64,000 bases of DNA from Rheinheimera faecalis. Its GTDB lineage: Bacteria > Pseudomonadota > Gammaproteobacteria > Enterobacterales > Alteromonadaceae. A program made the translations under genes and the position numbers. Positions 19,729-29,643 of this stretch are shown in pieces. The notes beneath the pieces were generated by a model. That model saw only the letters and a program-made list of their open reading frames with translations, did no database searches and had not been told where the DNA came from. The DNA lies in contig NZ_JAJOYT010000004.1 in assembly GCF_021290965.1 (NCBI RefSeq), positions 248,001-312,000 of the forward strand, in the 5' to 3' direction. The stretch's first letter is position 1. Each line of letters starts with the position of its first letter.

Positions 19729-20256
19729 ATGGCGGCGGGTAAAGACTTAGAAATTGGTGACGGCCAGGCGAAAAAGAAAAAGCTGATCATCATCATTGGT
19801 GCAGCTGTGCTGCTTGCCGTTGTCGCTGTAGTTGCAGTATTGATGATGTCCGGTGATTCAGCAGCACCTGCTCCGACAGAAGCTGGCGCAGCGGAAACAG
19901 CTGTAGCGGCAGATCCAAATGCTACGGCTGATAAGGGCTCCGCTTTGTATGTCAGTATGCCCAGACCTTTTATTTTTAATGTGCCAGGTGCAACCAAAGA
20001 TCGTCTGGTGCAAATTAAGGTGCAGTTGTTAGTGCGTGGCAGTAACAATGAGGAAACGGCCAAAGTGCATATTCCTTTGATTGAAAGCACTTTGTTACGT
20101 ACTTTCAGTACCAGCAATGCCGAAGAATTGATTACGGTTGAAGGCAAAGAAAATTTAAAGAAAAAAGCACTGAAAGAAGTGCAGGAAGCCTTAGTTGGCG
20201 TGGCCGGCAGTGAAGTAGTGGAAGAAGTACTGTTCACTGGCTTTGTGATGCAATAA
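19729..20256 (+). CDS. fliL: Flagellar basal body-associated protein FliL
   Basis: A 175-residue inner-membrane protein. One membrane segment follows a Lys-rich start (KKKKLIIIIGAAVLLAVVAVVAVLMM, about residues 16-41), then an Ala-rich linker and the periplasmic FliL domain (PRPFIFNVPGATKDRLVQIKVQLLVRG). FliL surrounds and stabilises the stator units. The ATG follows a GGAATAAAA ribosome site. Confidence 0.93.
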   Translation: MAAGKDLEIGDGQAKKKKLIIIIGAAVLLAVVAVVAVLMMSGDSAAPAPTEAGAAETAVAADPNATADKGSALYVSMPRPFIFNVPGATKDRLVQIKVQLLVRGSNNEETAKVHIPLIESTLLRTFSTSNAEELITVEGKENLKKKALKEVQEALVGVAGSEVVEEVLFTGFVMQ

Positions 20257-20268
20257 GAGAGCAACAGC

Positions 20269-21357
20269 TTGACTGATTTATTGTCCCAGGACGAAATTGA
20301 CGCGCTATTACATGGTGTCGATGACGTCGAAGAAGAAGAGGTCGAGGAAAGTGGCGACGGTCGCGGGCGATCTGCGACTGAATACGACTTTTCCTCACAG
20401 GATCGTATCGTGCGTGGTCGTATGCCCACGCTCGAAATGGTCAATGAACGTTTTGCCCGTCATATGCGGATCAGCTTGTTTAATATGATGCGCCGTACCG
20501 CCGAGGTTTCGATTAATGGCGTGCAGATGATTAAATTTGGTGAATACGTGCACACCCTCTTTGTTCCAACCAGCTTAAACATGGTGCGATTCCGTCCGTT
20601 AAAAGGCACAGGCCTTATTACGATGGAAGCTCGTCTGGTGTTTATTCTGGTGGATAACTTCTTTGGGGGCGATGGTCGTTATCACGCCAAAATCGAAGGT
20701 CGCGAATTTACCCCAACCGAACGTCGTATCATCCAGATGCTGTTAAAGCTTATCTTTGAAGACTACAAAGAAGCCTGGGCTCCTGTGATGGACGTGTCCT
20801 TTGAATATCTGGATTCCGAAGTGAACCCGGCTATGGCCAACATAGTCAGTCCAACTGAAGTGGTGGTGATCAGCTCTTTCCATATTGAGCTGGATGGTGG
20901 TGGTGGTGACTTCCACGTGGCTTTGCCTTATTCGATGCTGGAACCTATCCGCGAATTGCTGGATGCTGGTGTGCAAAGTGATAAAGAAGACACTGACTTG
21001 CGCTGGAGTAAAGCCCTGCGTGACGAAATCATGGATGTGAAAGTGGATCTGACCACCAAAATGCTGGATGTCGATATCACACTGGAGCAGCTGATGAACT
21101 TGCAGGCTGGCGATATCATTCCGGTAGAAATGCCTGATCACATCACAGTGCTGATTGAAGATTTACCAACGTACAGAGCCAAGATGGGACGCTCGCGCGA
21201 CAATATCGCATTAAAAATTATCGAAAAAATTAAACGACCTGAGTCCGTTAAATCAGAGATGCATGTGTTCACTAAGGGCGGTCGCCGCCTGGACAGCGAT
21301 GCAGATATCAGTGAACTGGAAGCGGATTTAAACTTATCTGAACGTGTGGAGAGATAA
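20269..21357 (+). CDS. fliM: Flagellar motor switch protein FliM
   Basis: A 362-residue C-ring protein. The CheY-P-binding N-terminus LLSQDEIDALL is at residues 4-14. The middle CheC-like domain binds FliG (ERFARHMRISLFNMMRR, and FGGDGRYHAKIEGREFTPTE). The C-terminal SpoA domain binds FliN. The start codon is TTG at 20269, because only this start gives the conserved MTDLLSQDEID beginning. It lies 12 bases after fliL and two bases before fliN. Confidence 0.95.
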   Translation: MTDLLSQDEIDALLHGVDDVEEEEVEESGDGRGRSATEYDFSSQDRIVRGRMPTLEMVNERFARHMRISLFNMMRRTAEVSINGVQMIKFGEYVHTLFVPTSLNMVRFRPLKGTGLITMEARLVFILVDNFFGGDGRYHAKIEGREFTPTERRIIQMLLKLIFEDYKEAWAPVMDVSFEYLDSEVNPAMANIVSPTEVVVISSFHIELDGGGGDFHVALPYSMLEPIRELLDAGVQSDKEDTDLRWSKALRDEIMDVKVDLTTKMLDVDITLEQLMNLQAGDIIPVEMPDHITVLIEDLPTYRAKMGRSRDNIALKIIEKIKRPESVKSEMHVFTKGGRRLDSDADISELEADLNLSERVER

Positions 21358-21359
21358 TC

Positions 21360-21749
21360 ATGGCGAATGAACAAGATACCATGGACGAATGGGCAGCAGC
21401 TTTAGCCGAAGCTGAAGGCGACACGGGCGCTTCTGCGGTTGAACTGGATGAACTCAAAGAAGAACCGGCTCAGCTGACTGTCGATGAGAAACGTAAACTG
21501 GACACCATTTTAGATATACCAGTCACCATTTCTATGGAAGTAGGGCGCGCCAAAATCAGTATCCGTAATTTGTTGCAACTGAATCAGGGTTCTGTGGTTG
21601 AGCTGGAACGTTTAGCGGGTGAGCCACTGGACGTATTAGTCAACGGCACTTTAATTGCGCACGGTGAAGTGGTAGTGGTCAACGATAAGTTTGGTATTCG
21701 TCTGACCGATGTGATCAGTCAGATTGAACGTATCAAGAAGCTGCGCTAA
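21360..21749 (+). CDS. fliN: Flagellar motor switch protein FliN
   Basis: A 129-residue C-ring protein with an acidic N-terminal 45 residues and a SpoA domain (LDIPVTISMEVGRAKISIRN, GSVVELERLAGEPLDVLVNG, and FGIRLTDVISQIERIKKL at the end). FliN forms the base of the C-ring and docks FliH. Its stop overlaps the fliO start by one base (TAATG). Confidence 0.96.
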   Translation: MANEQDTMDEWAAALAEAEGDTGASAVELDELKEEPAQLTVDEKRKLDTILDIPVTISMEVGRAKISIRNLLQLNQGSVVELERLAGEPLDVLVNGTLIAHGEVVVVNDKFGIRLTDVISQIERIKKLR

Positions 21750-22195
21750 TGCGATTGTTTTATCCTGTGATGGCATTGTGTCTGGCCCGCCCTTTACTGG
21801 CAAGTGCAGCTGAAACTGTGGTAGCCGCCAGCACAACGGCAGCTACTGCGCCAACAGCACAAGGCAATGGCATGAACGCCATGACCATTATGAATGTGTT
21901 TGGCTCTTTGATCATTGTGCTTGGTTTATTGTTTGGTTTGGCCTGGTTGTACAAAAAGCTGGCAATCAAACTGCCAGGTTCCAGCCATATTAAAATTGTC
22001 AGCTCTGTGATGCTGGGTCCCCGTGAACGCATTCTGGTGATTGAAGTGCAGGGCAAACAGCGGGTCTTGGGTGTGACGGCTAACCAGATTAATATGTTAT
22101 TTGAATTAGACCAACCTTTGGTTGACGATCAGGCTGCGCCAGACTGGCGTACTCAGTTTCAGGCACTTCTACAAAAACAAAAGTCGAAACCTTAA
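21749..22195 (+). CDS. fliO: Flagellar biosynthesis protein FliO
   Basis: A 148-residue protein with a possible signal peptide ([20 protein letters not shown]), one membrane segment near residues 48-68 ([19 protein letters not shown]) and the conserved cytoplasmic block [20 protein letters not shown]. FliO helps the FliP ring assemble in the export gate. It lies between fliN and fliP, one base from each. Confidence 0.9.
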   Translation: MRLFYPVMALCLARPLLASAAETVVAASTTAATAPTAQGNGMNAMTIMNVFGSLIIVLGLLFGLAWLYKKLAIKLPGSSHIKIVSSVMLGPRERILVIEVQGKQRVLGVTANQINMLFELDQPLVDDQAAPDWRTQFQALLQKQKSKP

Positions 22196-22196
22196 T

Positions 22197-22943
22197 ATGT
22201 GGCCATTATTCGCACTAGTTCTGTTATTTTTGTCCCCTGATCTGTTAGCTCAGCAGGGCGGCGCTTTGTCTGCCTTATCTGTCACCACCAGTCCGGATGG
22301 CACACAGGAGTATAGTGTCACGCTGCAAGTACTGGCGGTGATGACAGCGCTGAGTTTCCTGCCAGCTATGGTAATTATGATGACCTGTTTTACCCGTATT
22401 ATTGTGGTGCTGGCTATTTTGCGTCAGGCCATAGGCTTGCAGTCGTCACCCTCGAACCAGGTTCTGATTGGTATTACAGTCTTTATGACCTTTTTTATCA
22501 TGGCGCCTGTGTTTGATGAGGTGAATCAAAAAGCCTTGCAGCCATACCTTGCAGAACAAATCACCTCAATTCAGGCCTTTGATGAAGCGATAAAACCGAT
22601 GAAGGCTTTTATGCTGCATCAAACCCGGATGAAAGATTTAGAAACCTTTGCTGAGATAGCAGGAACACCTAAGGTTGATAATGTAGCCGATTTACCTATC
22701 ACTATAGTGATCCCTGCTTTTGTTACCAGTGAACTGAAAACAGCCTTTCAGATTGGTTTTATGATATTTATTCCTTTTCTAATCATTGATCTGGTCGTTG
22801 CCAGTATCCTGATGGCCATGGGTATGATGATGTTATCCCCTATGATTATTGCCTTGCCGTTTAAACTGATGATGTTTGTATTGGTGGATGGCTGGTTACT
22901 GGTGATGGGGACTTTAGCCACCAGCTACGGAGTGGGTACATGA
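22197..22943 (+). CDS. fliP: Flagellar export gate protein FliP
   Basis: A 248-residue gate subunit. I chose the ATG at 22197 because it gives a cleavable signal peptide ([19 protein letters not shown]) as usual in FliP, and it follows fliO by one base. An upstream start at 22122 would overlap fliO and bury the signal. Family blocks include [18 protein letters not shown], the FliP signature near [16 protein letters not shown], and [20 protein letters not shown]. Five FliP subunits with FliQ and FliR form the export pore. Confidence 0.95.
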   Translation: MWPLFALVLLFLSPDLLAQQGGALSALSVTTSPDGTQEYSVTLQVLAVMTALSFLPAMVIMMTCFTRIIVVLAILRQAIGLQSSPSNQVLIGITVFMTFFIMAPVFDEVNQKALQPYLAEQITSIQAFDEAIKPMKAFMLHQTRMKDLETFAEIAGTPKVDNVADLPITIVIPAFVTSELKTAFQIGFMIFIPFLIIDLVVASILMAMGMMMLSPMIIALPFKLMMFVLVDGWLLVMGTLATSYGVGT

Positions 22944-23209
22944 GTCCAGAGGTTTTTGTTGATATATTAAGTGACGCACTGTGGCTGGTGATCTTAATTG
23001 TCTCCATGGCCATTATTCCGTCGCTTATTGTCGGCTTGATTGTGTCTATCTTTCAGGCTGCAACTTCAATCAACGAACAAACCTTGAGTTTTTTACCTCG
23101 TCTAATCGTCACTTTGCTGGCCCTGATGTACGGTGGTCATTGGTTAACTCAAACCCTGATGGACTACACCGAGAAGCTCTATCTGAGCATTCCAACGGTT
23201 GTCAGCTGA
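22940..23209 (+). CDS. fliQ: Flagellar export gate protein FliQ
   Basis: An 89-residue protein with two membrane helices ([21 protein letters not shown] and the second around [13 protein letters not shown]). The loop [16 protein letters not shown] is the FliQ signature. It overlaps fliP by four bases (ATGA) and fliR by one. Four copies wrap the FliP/FliR core. Confidence 0.96.
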   Translation: MSPEVFVDILSDALWLVILIVSMAIIPSLIVGLIVSIFQAATSINEQTLSFLPRLIVTLLALMYGGHWLTQTLMDYTEKLYLSIPTVVS

Positions 23210-23982
23210 TGGAATACCCACTGCAGCAGTTACTTCAGGTTATTGCTGACTTTATGCTGCCTTTCGCCCGTGTATCCGCCATGATGTTTATAATGGTGGC
23301 TTTTGGCGCCAAAAATATTCCAACCCGGGTCAAAGCCGCCTTTTGTGCCGCTTTTATCGTGATGATTATGCCTGTTGTTCCTCCGGTGAAAGACGTCAAC
23401 CTGATGTCACTGAATCTGGTGGTGCAGATGATCCAGCAAATTGTTATAGGGCTGGCGATAGGTTTTATCTCGCAAATTTTTGTGCAGGCTTTTGTTACTG
23501 CAGGTCAAATACTGGCGACTCAAACCGGTTTAGGTTTTGCCGCTATGGCAGACCCTGCCAACGGTGTGTCTGTGCCAGCTATAGGTCAGTTTTATCTGAT
23601 TTTAGCCACCTTGTTATTTTTGGTGTATGACGGACATCTGATTATGTTTCAGATGGTTGTCTTTAGTTTTGAGTCGCTGCCTATTAATGGCCAGTGGATG
23701 GATGTGAATAAATACTGGCAAGTGGCCGAATTTGGCGGCTGGATTATAGTTACAGCGCTAGCCATTACATTGGCGCCTGTAACAGCTATGTTGGTGGTAA
23801 ACATAGCTTTTGGTGTGTTAACCCGAACAGCACCGCAGTTAAATATTTTCTCTATAGGTATGCCTATCAGCATGTTGGCAGGTCTGCTTATTATGTGGCT
23901 GACGATGGACACCTTCCTATTTCATTTTAACCTGAACTGGCAGCATGGTATTGAATACACCTGCAAGTTAATTGGCTGTTAG
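23209..23982 (+). CDS. fliR: Flagellar export gate protein FliR
   Basis: A 257-residue multi-spanning protein. The ATG at 23209 overlaps the fliQ stop by one base and gives the usual start [22 protein letters not shown]; the same frame extends upstream across fliQ, but that part is a shadow of fliQ. Conserved parts include PTRVKAAFCAAFIVMI, LATQTGLGFAAMADPANG and LLFLVYDGHLIMFQ. One FliR completes the export pore. Confidence 0.95.
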   Translation: MEYPLQQLLQVIADFMLPFARVSAMMFIMVAFGAKNIPTRVKAAFCAAFIVMIMPVVPPVKDVNLMSLNLVVQMIQQIVIGLAIGFISQIFVQAFVTAGQILATQTGLGFAAMADPANGVSVPAIGQFYLILATLLFLVYDGHLIMFQMVVFSFESLPINGQWMDVNKYWQVAEFGGWIIVTALAITLAPVTAMLVVNIAFGVLTRTAPQLNIFSIGMPISMLAGLLIMWLTMDTFLFHFNLNWQHGIEYTCKLIGC

Positions 23983-23991
23983 GAGTAGCTT

Positions 23992-25119
23992 ATGGCAACC
24001 TCAGGCCAGGAAAAAACCGAAGAACCCACCAGTAAAAAACTCGAAGACACCCGAAAGAAAGGTCAGGTGGCGCGTTCCCGCGATCTGGCTACTTTTGCTG
24101 TATTGGTGGGCAGCAGCGCAGGTATTTTAATCTTCGGTAAAGAGATAGCTGGTTCTGTACTGGAGGTTTGTCGTCGTTTACTGTCGCTGGATGAAAAAGA
24201 TATTTTTAATCCTTATTCGATGTTCTCCGTCTGGGAGGATGCATTAATTGAATTGTTTCCCGGCTTACTGAAGTTTTTCTTGCTGATTTTGTTAGCTGCT
24301 TATGTCGGTAGTGTGCTGATTGGCGGCTACAACTTTACCTGGCAAGCTGTAGGTTTTAAATGGAGTAAATTGAGTCCGTTTGCAGGTATCAAACGGATGT
24401 TTGGCTTGCAGGCTATGGTCGAACTGATTAAAAGTATTGCCAAAGTACTGGTGATCGGCGGCTTAACTTTTGCGTTGTTGTCCACCTTCTTTGACGACAT
24501 CATGGCCTTATCCTTGATGACCAATCCAGAGGATATTTTTGCCTCTGCTGAAATTTTAGCCTGGGTATTTTTTGGCATTTGTTTCAGCGTTATTGTCATT
24601 GCCGCCATCGATGCGCCTTACCAGATGTGGAAACATCATAAAGAATTAAAAATGACGTTGCAGGAAGTCAAAGACGAATACAAAAATTCTGAGGGCGATC
24701 CCAGGGTGAAAGGCCGTATTCGTAGCTTGCAATATCAGGCGGCCCGTCGTCGTATGATAGCCGCTGTGCCTACAGCAGATGTTGTTGTCACTAACCCGAC
24801 TCACTTTGCGGTAGCGCTGAAGTACGATCAGGCCAAATTCAGAGCGCCTGTGGTTGTGGCGAAAGGGGCTGATGAAGTCGCGCTTTATATCCGACGTTTA
24901 GCTGAAGAAAATAAAGTGCCTGTGCTGGAGTCACCGGCTTTAGCCCGTTCGATTTTTTATACCACTGAACTTGATCATCCTATTCCAGAGCAGTTATTTG
25001 CGGCTGTGGCTCAGGTTCTGGCTTATGTGTATCAGTTGAATATGTACAAAAAAGGCAAAGGAAAACGACCGAAAAATCTGGCAAGAGACTTACCTATTCC
25101 TGAAGATTTCCGCCATTAA
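23992..25119 (+). CDS. flhB: Flagellar export switch protein FlhB
   Basis: A 375-residue protein with four membrane helices in the first 215 residues and a cytoplasmic domain. The start EKTEEPTSKKLEDTRKKGQVARS is typical. The self-cleavage site NPTH (near residue 268, in VVTNPTHFAVALKYD) is intact; cleavage there allows the switch from hook to filament substrates. It is the last gene behind the fliE promoter; its stop codon is embedded in a 23-bp-arm palindrome that probably ends the transcript. Confidence 0.96.
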   Translation: MATSGQEKTEEPTSKKLEDTRKKGQVARSRDLATFAVLVGSSAGILIFGKEIAGSVLEVCRRLLSLDEKDIFNPYSMFSVWEDALIELFPGLLKFFLLILLAAYVGSVLIGGYNFTWQAVGFKWSKLSPFAGIKRMFGLQAMVELIKSIAKVLVIGGLTFALLSTFFDDIMALSLMTNPEDIFASAEILAWVFFGICFSVIVIAAIDAPYQMWKHHKELKMTLQEVKDEYKNSEGDPRVKGRIRSLQYQAARRRMIAAVPTADVVVTNPTHFAVALKYDQAKFRAPVVVAKGADEVALYIRRLAEENKVPVLESPALARSIFYTTELDHPIPEQLFAAVAQVLAYVYQLNMYKKGKGKRPKNLARDLPIPEDFRH

Positions 25120-25171
25120 AAATGGGGTCAGATCACATTAGCATTTAATAATGTGATCTGACCCCATTTTT
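25118..25171. repeat. GGGGTCAGATCACATTA palindrome, likely flhB terminator
   Basis: Perfect 23-bp arms (25118-25140 and 25149-25171) around an eight-base loop. The left arm begins inside the flhB stop codon and the right arm ends in five T residues, so the RNA would form a strong terminator-like hairpin. The 20 bases AATGGGGTCAGATCACATTA are identical to the palindrome at 43822, which also follows a stop codon directly. Confidence 0.88.
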
Positions 25172-25172
25172 A

Positions 25173-25188
25173 TGGAACAGTTTTTGTA
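25173..25188 (+). promoter_or_regulatory. Weak candidate sigma-54 promoter of flhA
   Basis: TGGAACAGTTTTTGTA resembles the -24/-12 consensus, but the invariant GC at -12 is GT here and two other positions differ. It lies 37 bases before the flhA start and right after the palindrome. flhA has a sigma-54 promoter in related polar flagellar systems, so position supports it more than sequence. Confidence 0.4.
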
Positions 25189-25225
25189 TAACAGCCTGTA
25201 GCGTCAGTAATTTGTCAGGCTTTTT

Positions 25226-27331
25226 ATGTCGATGACCCAAATGTTTTCCCGTGTTAATCCCGAAGTATGGTCTTATGCCAAAGGTGTTGGCACTCCGTTA
25301 ATGATCCTGGCAGCTCTTGCCATGGTGGTATTACCCTTACCGCCTTTGATGCTGGATATTTTATTTACCTTTAATATCACCTTAGGCCTGGTGGTGCTAT
25401 TAATCACCATTTACACCAGAAAACCCTTAGATTTTGCCATTTTCCCCAGCGTTATTCTGGTGGCTACTATTTTGCGTTTAACGCTGAATATCGCCAGTAC
25501 CAGGGTTATTTTATTGGAAGGCCATAACGGCCCGGATGCAGCGGGTAAGGTGGTAGAAGCCTTTGGTGAAGTGGTGATAGGCGGTAACTACGCTGTAGGT
25601 TTTGTGGTTTTTATTATCCTCGTTATTATCAATATGATGGTCGTCACCTCTGGTGCTGCACGTATTTCTGAAGTGACAGCCCGTTTTACCTTAGACGCTA
25701 TGCCTGGTAAGCAAATGGCGATTGATGCTGACTTAAACGCCGGTTTTATTGATGCTGAAGAGGCTCGCAAACGTCGTGAACAAATTGGTGAAGAAGCTGA
25801 TTTTTACGGTTCGATGGATGGTGCGAACAAATTCGTAAAAGGCGATGCCATGGCGGGCATCGTTATTATGGTGATCAATATCATCGGCGGTTTAGTCATA
25901 GGTGTATTGCAGCACGATTTGCCTTTTATGGAAGCGGTAGAAATTTATACCCTATTGACCATTGGTGATGGTCTTGTTGCGCAAATACCAGGTTTGTTGT
26001 TGTCCGTGGGTACCGCCATTATCGTCACCCGTCAAAATAAAGAGGGTGATTTTGGCACCCTGATGGCGGGCCAGTTTAGTAACTTTAAAGTATTGGTTAT
26101 TGCGACAGGCATTTTAGTCATTATGGGTATAGTACCTGGGATGCCTCATGTCGCCTTTTTAAGCCTTGCCGCTATTGTGGGTGGTGCGGCTTATTATTTA
26201 TACCGGGTGGAAAACCCAACAGCTGAAAAAGCAGCAGCGATCAAAAAAGCTGAAATGACCACTCCTGTTGAAATGGCGCCTGTCAAAGAAATTGGCTGGG
26301 ACGATGTACAGCCAGTGGACACTATAGGTTTGGAAGTAGGTTATCGTTTAATTCCACTCGTCGATAAAGCCCAGGGCGGCGAATTGCTGACCCGTATTAA
26401 AGGCGTGCGTAAAAAATTATCTCAGGAGCTGGGTTTCCTGATCCCTGCTGTGCATATTCGCGACAATCTGGATTTAGAGCCTAATACCTACCGTGTCACC
26501 ATGATGGGTGTCACGACAGGGGAATCAGAACTGAGGCACGATAACGAACTGGCGATCAACCCGGGTCAGGTGTTTGGTACTGTCAAAGGTATAGCCACTA
26601 AAGATCCTGCTTTTGGTTTAGAGGCAGTCTGGATAGCAAAAAACCAGCGTGAGCATGCTCAAACCTTAGGCTACACAGTAGTGGATGCGGCAACTGTAGT
26701 GGCCACTCATTTAAGCCAGATTTTAACCAATAACGCAGCTCAGTTGCTGGGGCATGAAGAAGTGCAGAACCTGCTGGATATGCTGGCTAAATCTTCACCT
26801 AAGCTGGTGGATGCTTTAGTGCCTGATACCTTGCCGTTGACAGTCGTAGTGAAAGTACTGCAGAACCTGCTGCATGAAGGCGTGCCTATTCGTGATATGC
26901 GTACCATAGTACAAACCTTAGTGGACTATGGATCGAAGAGTCAGGATGTTGACGTGTTAACTGCATCTTGCCGTGTGGCGTTAAAGCGGCTGATCATTCA
27001 GGAAGTGGTGGGCAGTGCGCCAGAAGTGCCTGTGATCACCTTTGCGCCTGACTTGGAGCAGATGTTACATCAGTCAATGCAATCGGCTGGAAATGATGGT
27101 GCAGGCATAGAACCGGGCCTTGCAGAACGTATTCAGCAGTCTTTAGCCACTGCTTGTCAAAATCAGGAATTAGCTGGCGAACCAGCCGTTTTATTGACTT
27201 CCGGCATTCTGCGATCAGTTATGGCACGATTCGTGAAGTACAGTATTCCAGGATTACGGGTTTTGTCCTACCAAGAGATCCCTGACAACAAACAAATCCG
27301 TATTGTCAGTGTGGTAGGCCAGTCGAATTAG
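25226..27331 (+). CDS. flhA: Flagellar export gate protein FlhA
   Basis: A 701-residue protein: about eight membrane helices in the first 330 residues, then the cytoplasmic nonameric ring domain. The FHIPEP signature is clear (ARISEVTARFTLDAMPGKQM, then AIDADLNAGFIDAEEARKRR). It is the proton-driven export engine and docking site for chaperones. It starts the second flagellar transcript, separated from flhB by a palindrome, and leads directly to flhF. Confidence 0.96.
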   Translation: MSMTQMFSRVNPEVWSYAKGVGTPLMILAALAMVVLPLPPLMLDILFTFNITLGLVVLLITIYTRKPLDFAIFPSVILVATILRLTLNIASTRVILLEGHNGPDAAGKVVEAFGEVVIGGNYAVGFVVFIILVIINMMVVTSGAARISEVTARFTLDAMPGKQMAIDADLNAGFIDAEEARKRREQIGEEADFYGSMDGANKFVKGDAMAGIVIMVINIIGGLVIGVLQHDLPFMEAVEIYTLLTIGDGLVAQIPGLLLSVGTAIIVTRQNKEGDFGTLMAGQFSNFKVLVIATGILVIMGIVPGMPHVAFLSLAAIVGGAAYYLYRVENPTAEKAAAIKKAEMTTPVEMAPVKEIGWDDVQPVDTIGLEVGYRLIPLVDKAQGGELLTRIKGVRKKLSQELGFLIPAVHIRDNLDLEPNTYRVTMMGVTTGESELRHDNELAINPGQVFGTVKGIATKDPAFGLEAVWIAKNQREHAQTLGYTVVDAATVVATHLSQILTNNAAQLLGHEEVQNLLDMLAKSSPKLVDALVPDTLPLTVVVKVLQNLLHEGVPIRDMRTIVQTLVDYGSKSQDVDVLTASCRVALKRLIIQEVVGSAPEVPVITFAPDLEQMLHQSMQSAGNDGAGIEPGLAERIQQSLATACQNQELAGEPAVLLTSGILRSVMARFVKYSIPGLRVLSYQEIPDNKQIRIVSVVGQSN

Positions 27332-27341
27332 GAGTTAAGCT

Positions 27342-28760
27342 ATGAAAATCAAACGCTTTGTTGCCAAAGATATGCGTACCGCTCTGACAGAAGTCAAAGA
27401 GTTTTTAGGCCCTGATGCCATTATTCTGTCGAATAAAAAAGTGGCTGGCGGCGTTGAAATTGTAGCGGCAATAGACCCGGAAGCCACGCCATCTGTGGCT
27501 GCGGCTGAACCTGCTGTTGTAGCTAAAGTTGCAGCTCAGCCTGCGGTAGGTAGTCGTTTGAATATCAAAATAGATGATGAACCAGAGCAAGTGCCTGCCG
27601 ATTCTCTGCAAGCTCTGCTCGCCCGTCAAATCAGTAAACAACCAGCAGCTGCTCAGGCTATCTCTGCCAATAAAATGGCGGCTGCAAAAACGGCTGCTGC
27701 GACCAACGCGCTATTTTCGGTTGCAAATTCAACACCTTCGGACAACGAACGTCAATCTTCCGGCGCACCAGTAGTGAACCTGACTGAACTGACCCGTTAT
27801 CAGGAGCAGCAAGCCAAGCTGATGCAAAAGCAATTTGACGCTATGCGCAGTGAGATGTCGTCGATGAAACAACTGCTGCAACACCAGGTCTCAGGTTTAA
27901 TGTGGCAGGATTTAGCTCGTCGTGAGCCTGTGCGTGCCATGGTGATTGAAAAACTGCTGGCACTGGGATTATCTGAACCGGTCGCCGATCAAATCGCTTG
28001 TTTTATGCCAGAAGATATCAGCGATGCTGAAGCATGGGACAGTGCGTTAGAGTTATTAACTGGTCAATTGATCACGACCAATGACGATATTATGCGCCGT
28101 GGCGGCGTAGTGGCTCTGGTAGGCCCTACAGGCGTGGGCAAAACCACGACTGTGGCCAAGCTGGCTGCTCAGTTTGCCAAACGCCATGGTGCGGATCAGG
28201 TGGCGTTAATTACTACAGATTCGTTTCGCATTGGTGCTTACGAGCAATTAGCCACTTTTGGTCGCATTATTGGTTGTCCGGTAAAACAGGTTAAAGACAG
28301 CGAAGAGTTAGCGACTCTGTTAAATCAGTTACAACAACGTAAATTAATTTTGATTGATACCGCAGGTATGAGTCAGCGTGACGTTCGTCTTGCTGAAAAA
28401 CTTGCGTCTTTAGTGCATAATTCGCGTGTTAAAATAAAAAGTTATCTGGTATTGTCTGCAACATCTCAAGCTCGCGTGATGCAGGAAACCGTTGAACATT
28501 TCAAACGTATTCCATTAGCGGGTTGTATTTTCACCAAACTTGATGAATGCTTAAGTTTGGGAGAAATCATTAACGTGGCAATACAAAATGCGTTACCGGT
28601 CAGTTATTTGACCAACGGCCAACGAGTCCCTGAGGATATCGAGATGGCCGAAGCGAAAACAATGGTTGCCAAGGCAGAGCAGTTACGGACCTCTAACAGT
28701 AGTACGGGTTATCAGTGGTATTCAGATACGACGGCCCGGGTGGAAGGAACCTATGCATAA
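27342..28760 (+). CDS. flhF: Polar flagellar placement GTPase FlhF
   Basis: A 472-residue SRP-type GTPase. The N-terminal 200 residues are variable, Ala-rich with a Q-rich coiled segment, and begin MKIKRFVAKDMRTALTEVKE. The G domain has P-loop GPTGVGKTTT near residue 261, DSFRIGAYEQLATFGRI, and LILIDTAGMSQRD. FlhF recruits the first flagellar proteins to the cell pole. It overlaps flhG by eight bases. Confidence 0.95.
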   Translation: MKIKRFVAKDMRTALTEVKEFLGPDAIILSNKKVAGGVEIVAAIDPEATPSVAAAEPAVVAKVAAQPAVGSRLNIKIDDEPEQVPADSLQALLARQISKQPAAAQAISANKMAAAKTAAATNALFSVANSTPSDNERQSSGAPVVNLTELTRYQEQQAKLMQKQFDAMRSEMSSMKQLLQHQVSGLMWQDLARREPVRAMVIEKLLALGLSEPVADQIACFMPEDISDAEAWDSALELLTGQLITTNDDIMRRGGVVALVGPTGVGKTTTVAKLAAQFAKRHGADQVALITTDSFRIGAYEQLATFGRIIGCPVKQVKDSEELATLLNQLQQRKLILIDTAGMSQRDVRLAEKLASLVHNSRVKIKSYLVLSATSQARVMQETVEHFKRIPLAGCIFTKLDECLSLGEIINVAIQNALPVSYLTNGQRVPEDIEMAEAKTMVAKAEQLRTSNSSTGYQWYSDTTARVEGTYA

Positions 28761-29643
28761 TCTTCCGATGAATGATGATCAAGCCAGTGGCCTGAGAAGA
28801 ATGAAGCAACAACAGCAGCAACAGATAGTAAAAGTCATAGCAGTGACAGGCGGTAAAGGTGGCGTTGGTAAAACCAACGTGACGCTGAACCTTGCCATGT
28901 CTATGGCTCAGCTTGGGAAAAAAGTATTGGTGCTGGACGCTGACCTTGGGTTAGCGAACTGTGACGTCATGCTTGGGCTTCGGGTGCAAAAAAACTTATT
29001 TCATGTGTTGTCCGGCGAAGCAGAACTGGATGACATTCTTATTGAAGGGCCTTTTGGTATCAAAATTGTGCCAGCGACTTCAGGCACTCAATCTATGACC
29101 GAATTAAAACCAGTCGAACATGCCGGTCTTATCCGTGCTTTTAGCGAAATGCGCACCCGTTTTGATATTTTACTGGTAGACACAGCCGCTGGCATTTCCG
29201 ATATGGTATTAAGCTTCTCCCGTGCCTCACAAGACGTGTTGGTTGTGGTCTGTGATGAACCTTCTTCTATCACTGATGCTTACGCCTTAATGAAAATATT
29301 GAGTCGTGAACATGGTGTACAACGTTTTAAAATTGTTGCCAACATGGTGCGCAGTTTGAAGGAAGGGCAAGAACTTTTTGCCAAGCTAAGCCGGGTGACC
29401 GATAGATTCCTTGATGTCACCTTAGAGTTGGTCGCGACTATTCCATTTGATGAAAACGTCAGAAAAGCGGCGCGTAAGCAAAAAGCTTTTGTTGATGCCT
29501 TTCCAAAAACTCCGGCCTCTTTAGCCATTCGTACTTTGGCTACCCGTGCAGTGCAATGGCCAGTGCCACCCGTAGCGTCCGGCCATCTGGAGTTTTTCCT
29601 GGAACAATTGGTACAACAACCTGAAGCGAGAGGTCTGGTTTGA
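28753..29643 (+). CDS. flhG: Flagellar number control ATPase FlhG (FleN)
   Basis: A 296-residue MinD-like ATPase. I start it at ATG 28753 after GGAAGGAA, inside the end of flhF; this gives the conserved N-terminal FlhF-activating helix DQASGLRR (residues 9-16). A deviant Walker A KGGVGKT is at residues 35-41, and LLVDTAAGISDMVLSFS follows. FlhG stimulates FlhF GTPase and restrains FlrA, limiting the number of flagella. A six-Gln run precedes the Walker A. Confidence 0.95.
   Translation: MHNLPMNDDQASGLRRMKQQQQQQIVKVIAVTGGKGGVGKTNVTLNLAMSMAQLGKKVLVLDADLGLANCDVMLGLRVQKNLFHVLSGEAELDDILIEGPFGIKIVPATSGTQSMTELKPVEHAGLIRAFSEMRTRFDILLVDTAAGISDMVLSFSRASQDVLVVVCDEPSSITDAYALMKILSREHGVQRFKIVANMVRSLKEGQELFAKLSRVTDRFLDVTLELVATIPFDENVRKAARKQKAFVDAFPKTPASLAIRTLATRAVQWPVPPVASGHLEFFLEQLVQQPEARGLV

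Noticed and set aside
19707-20444. 245-codon minus-strand open frame over fliL and the start of fliM
   Set aside because: The product is Ser/Thr-rich antisense of two clear flagellar genes with no recognisable domain.
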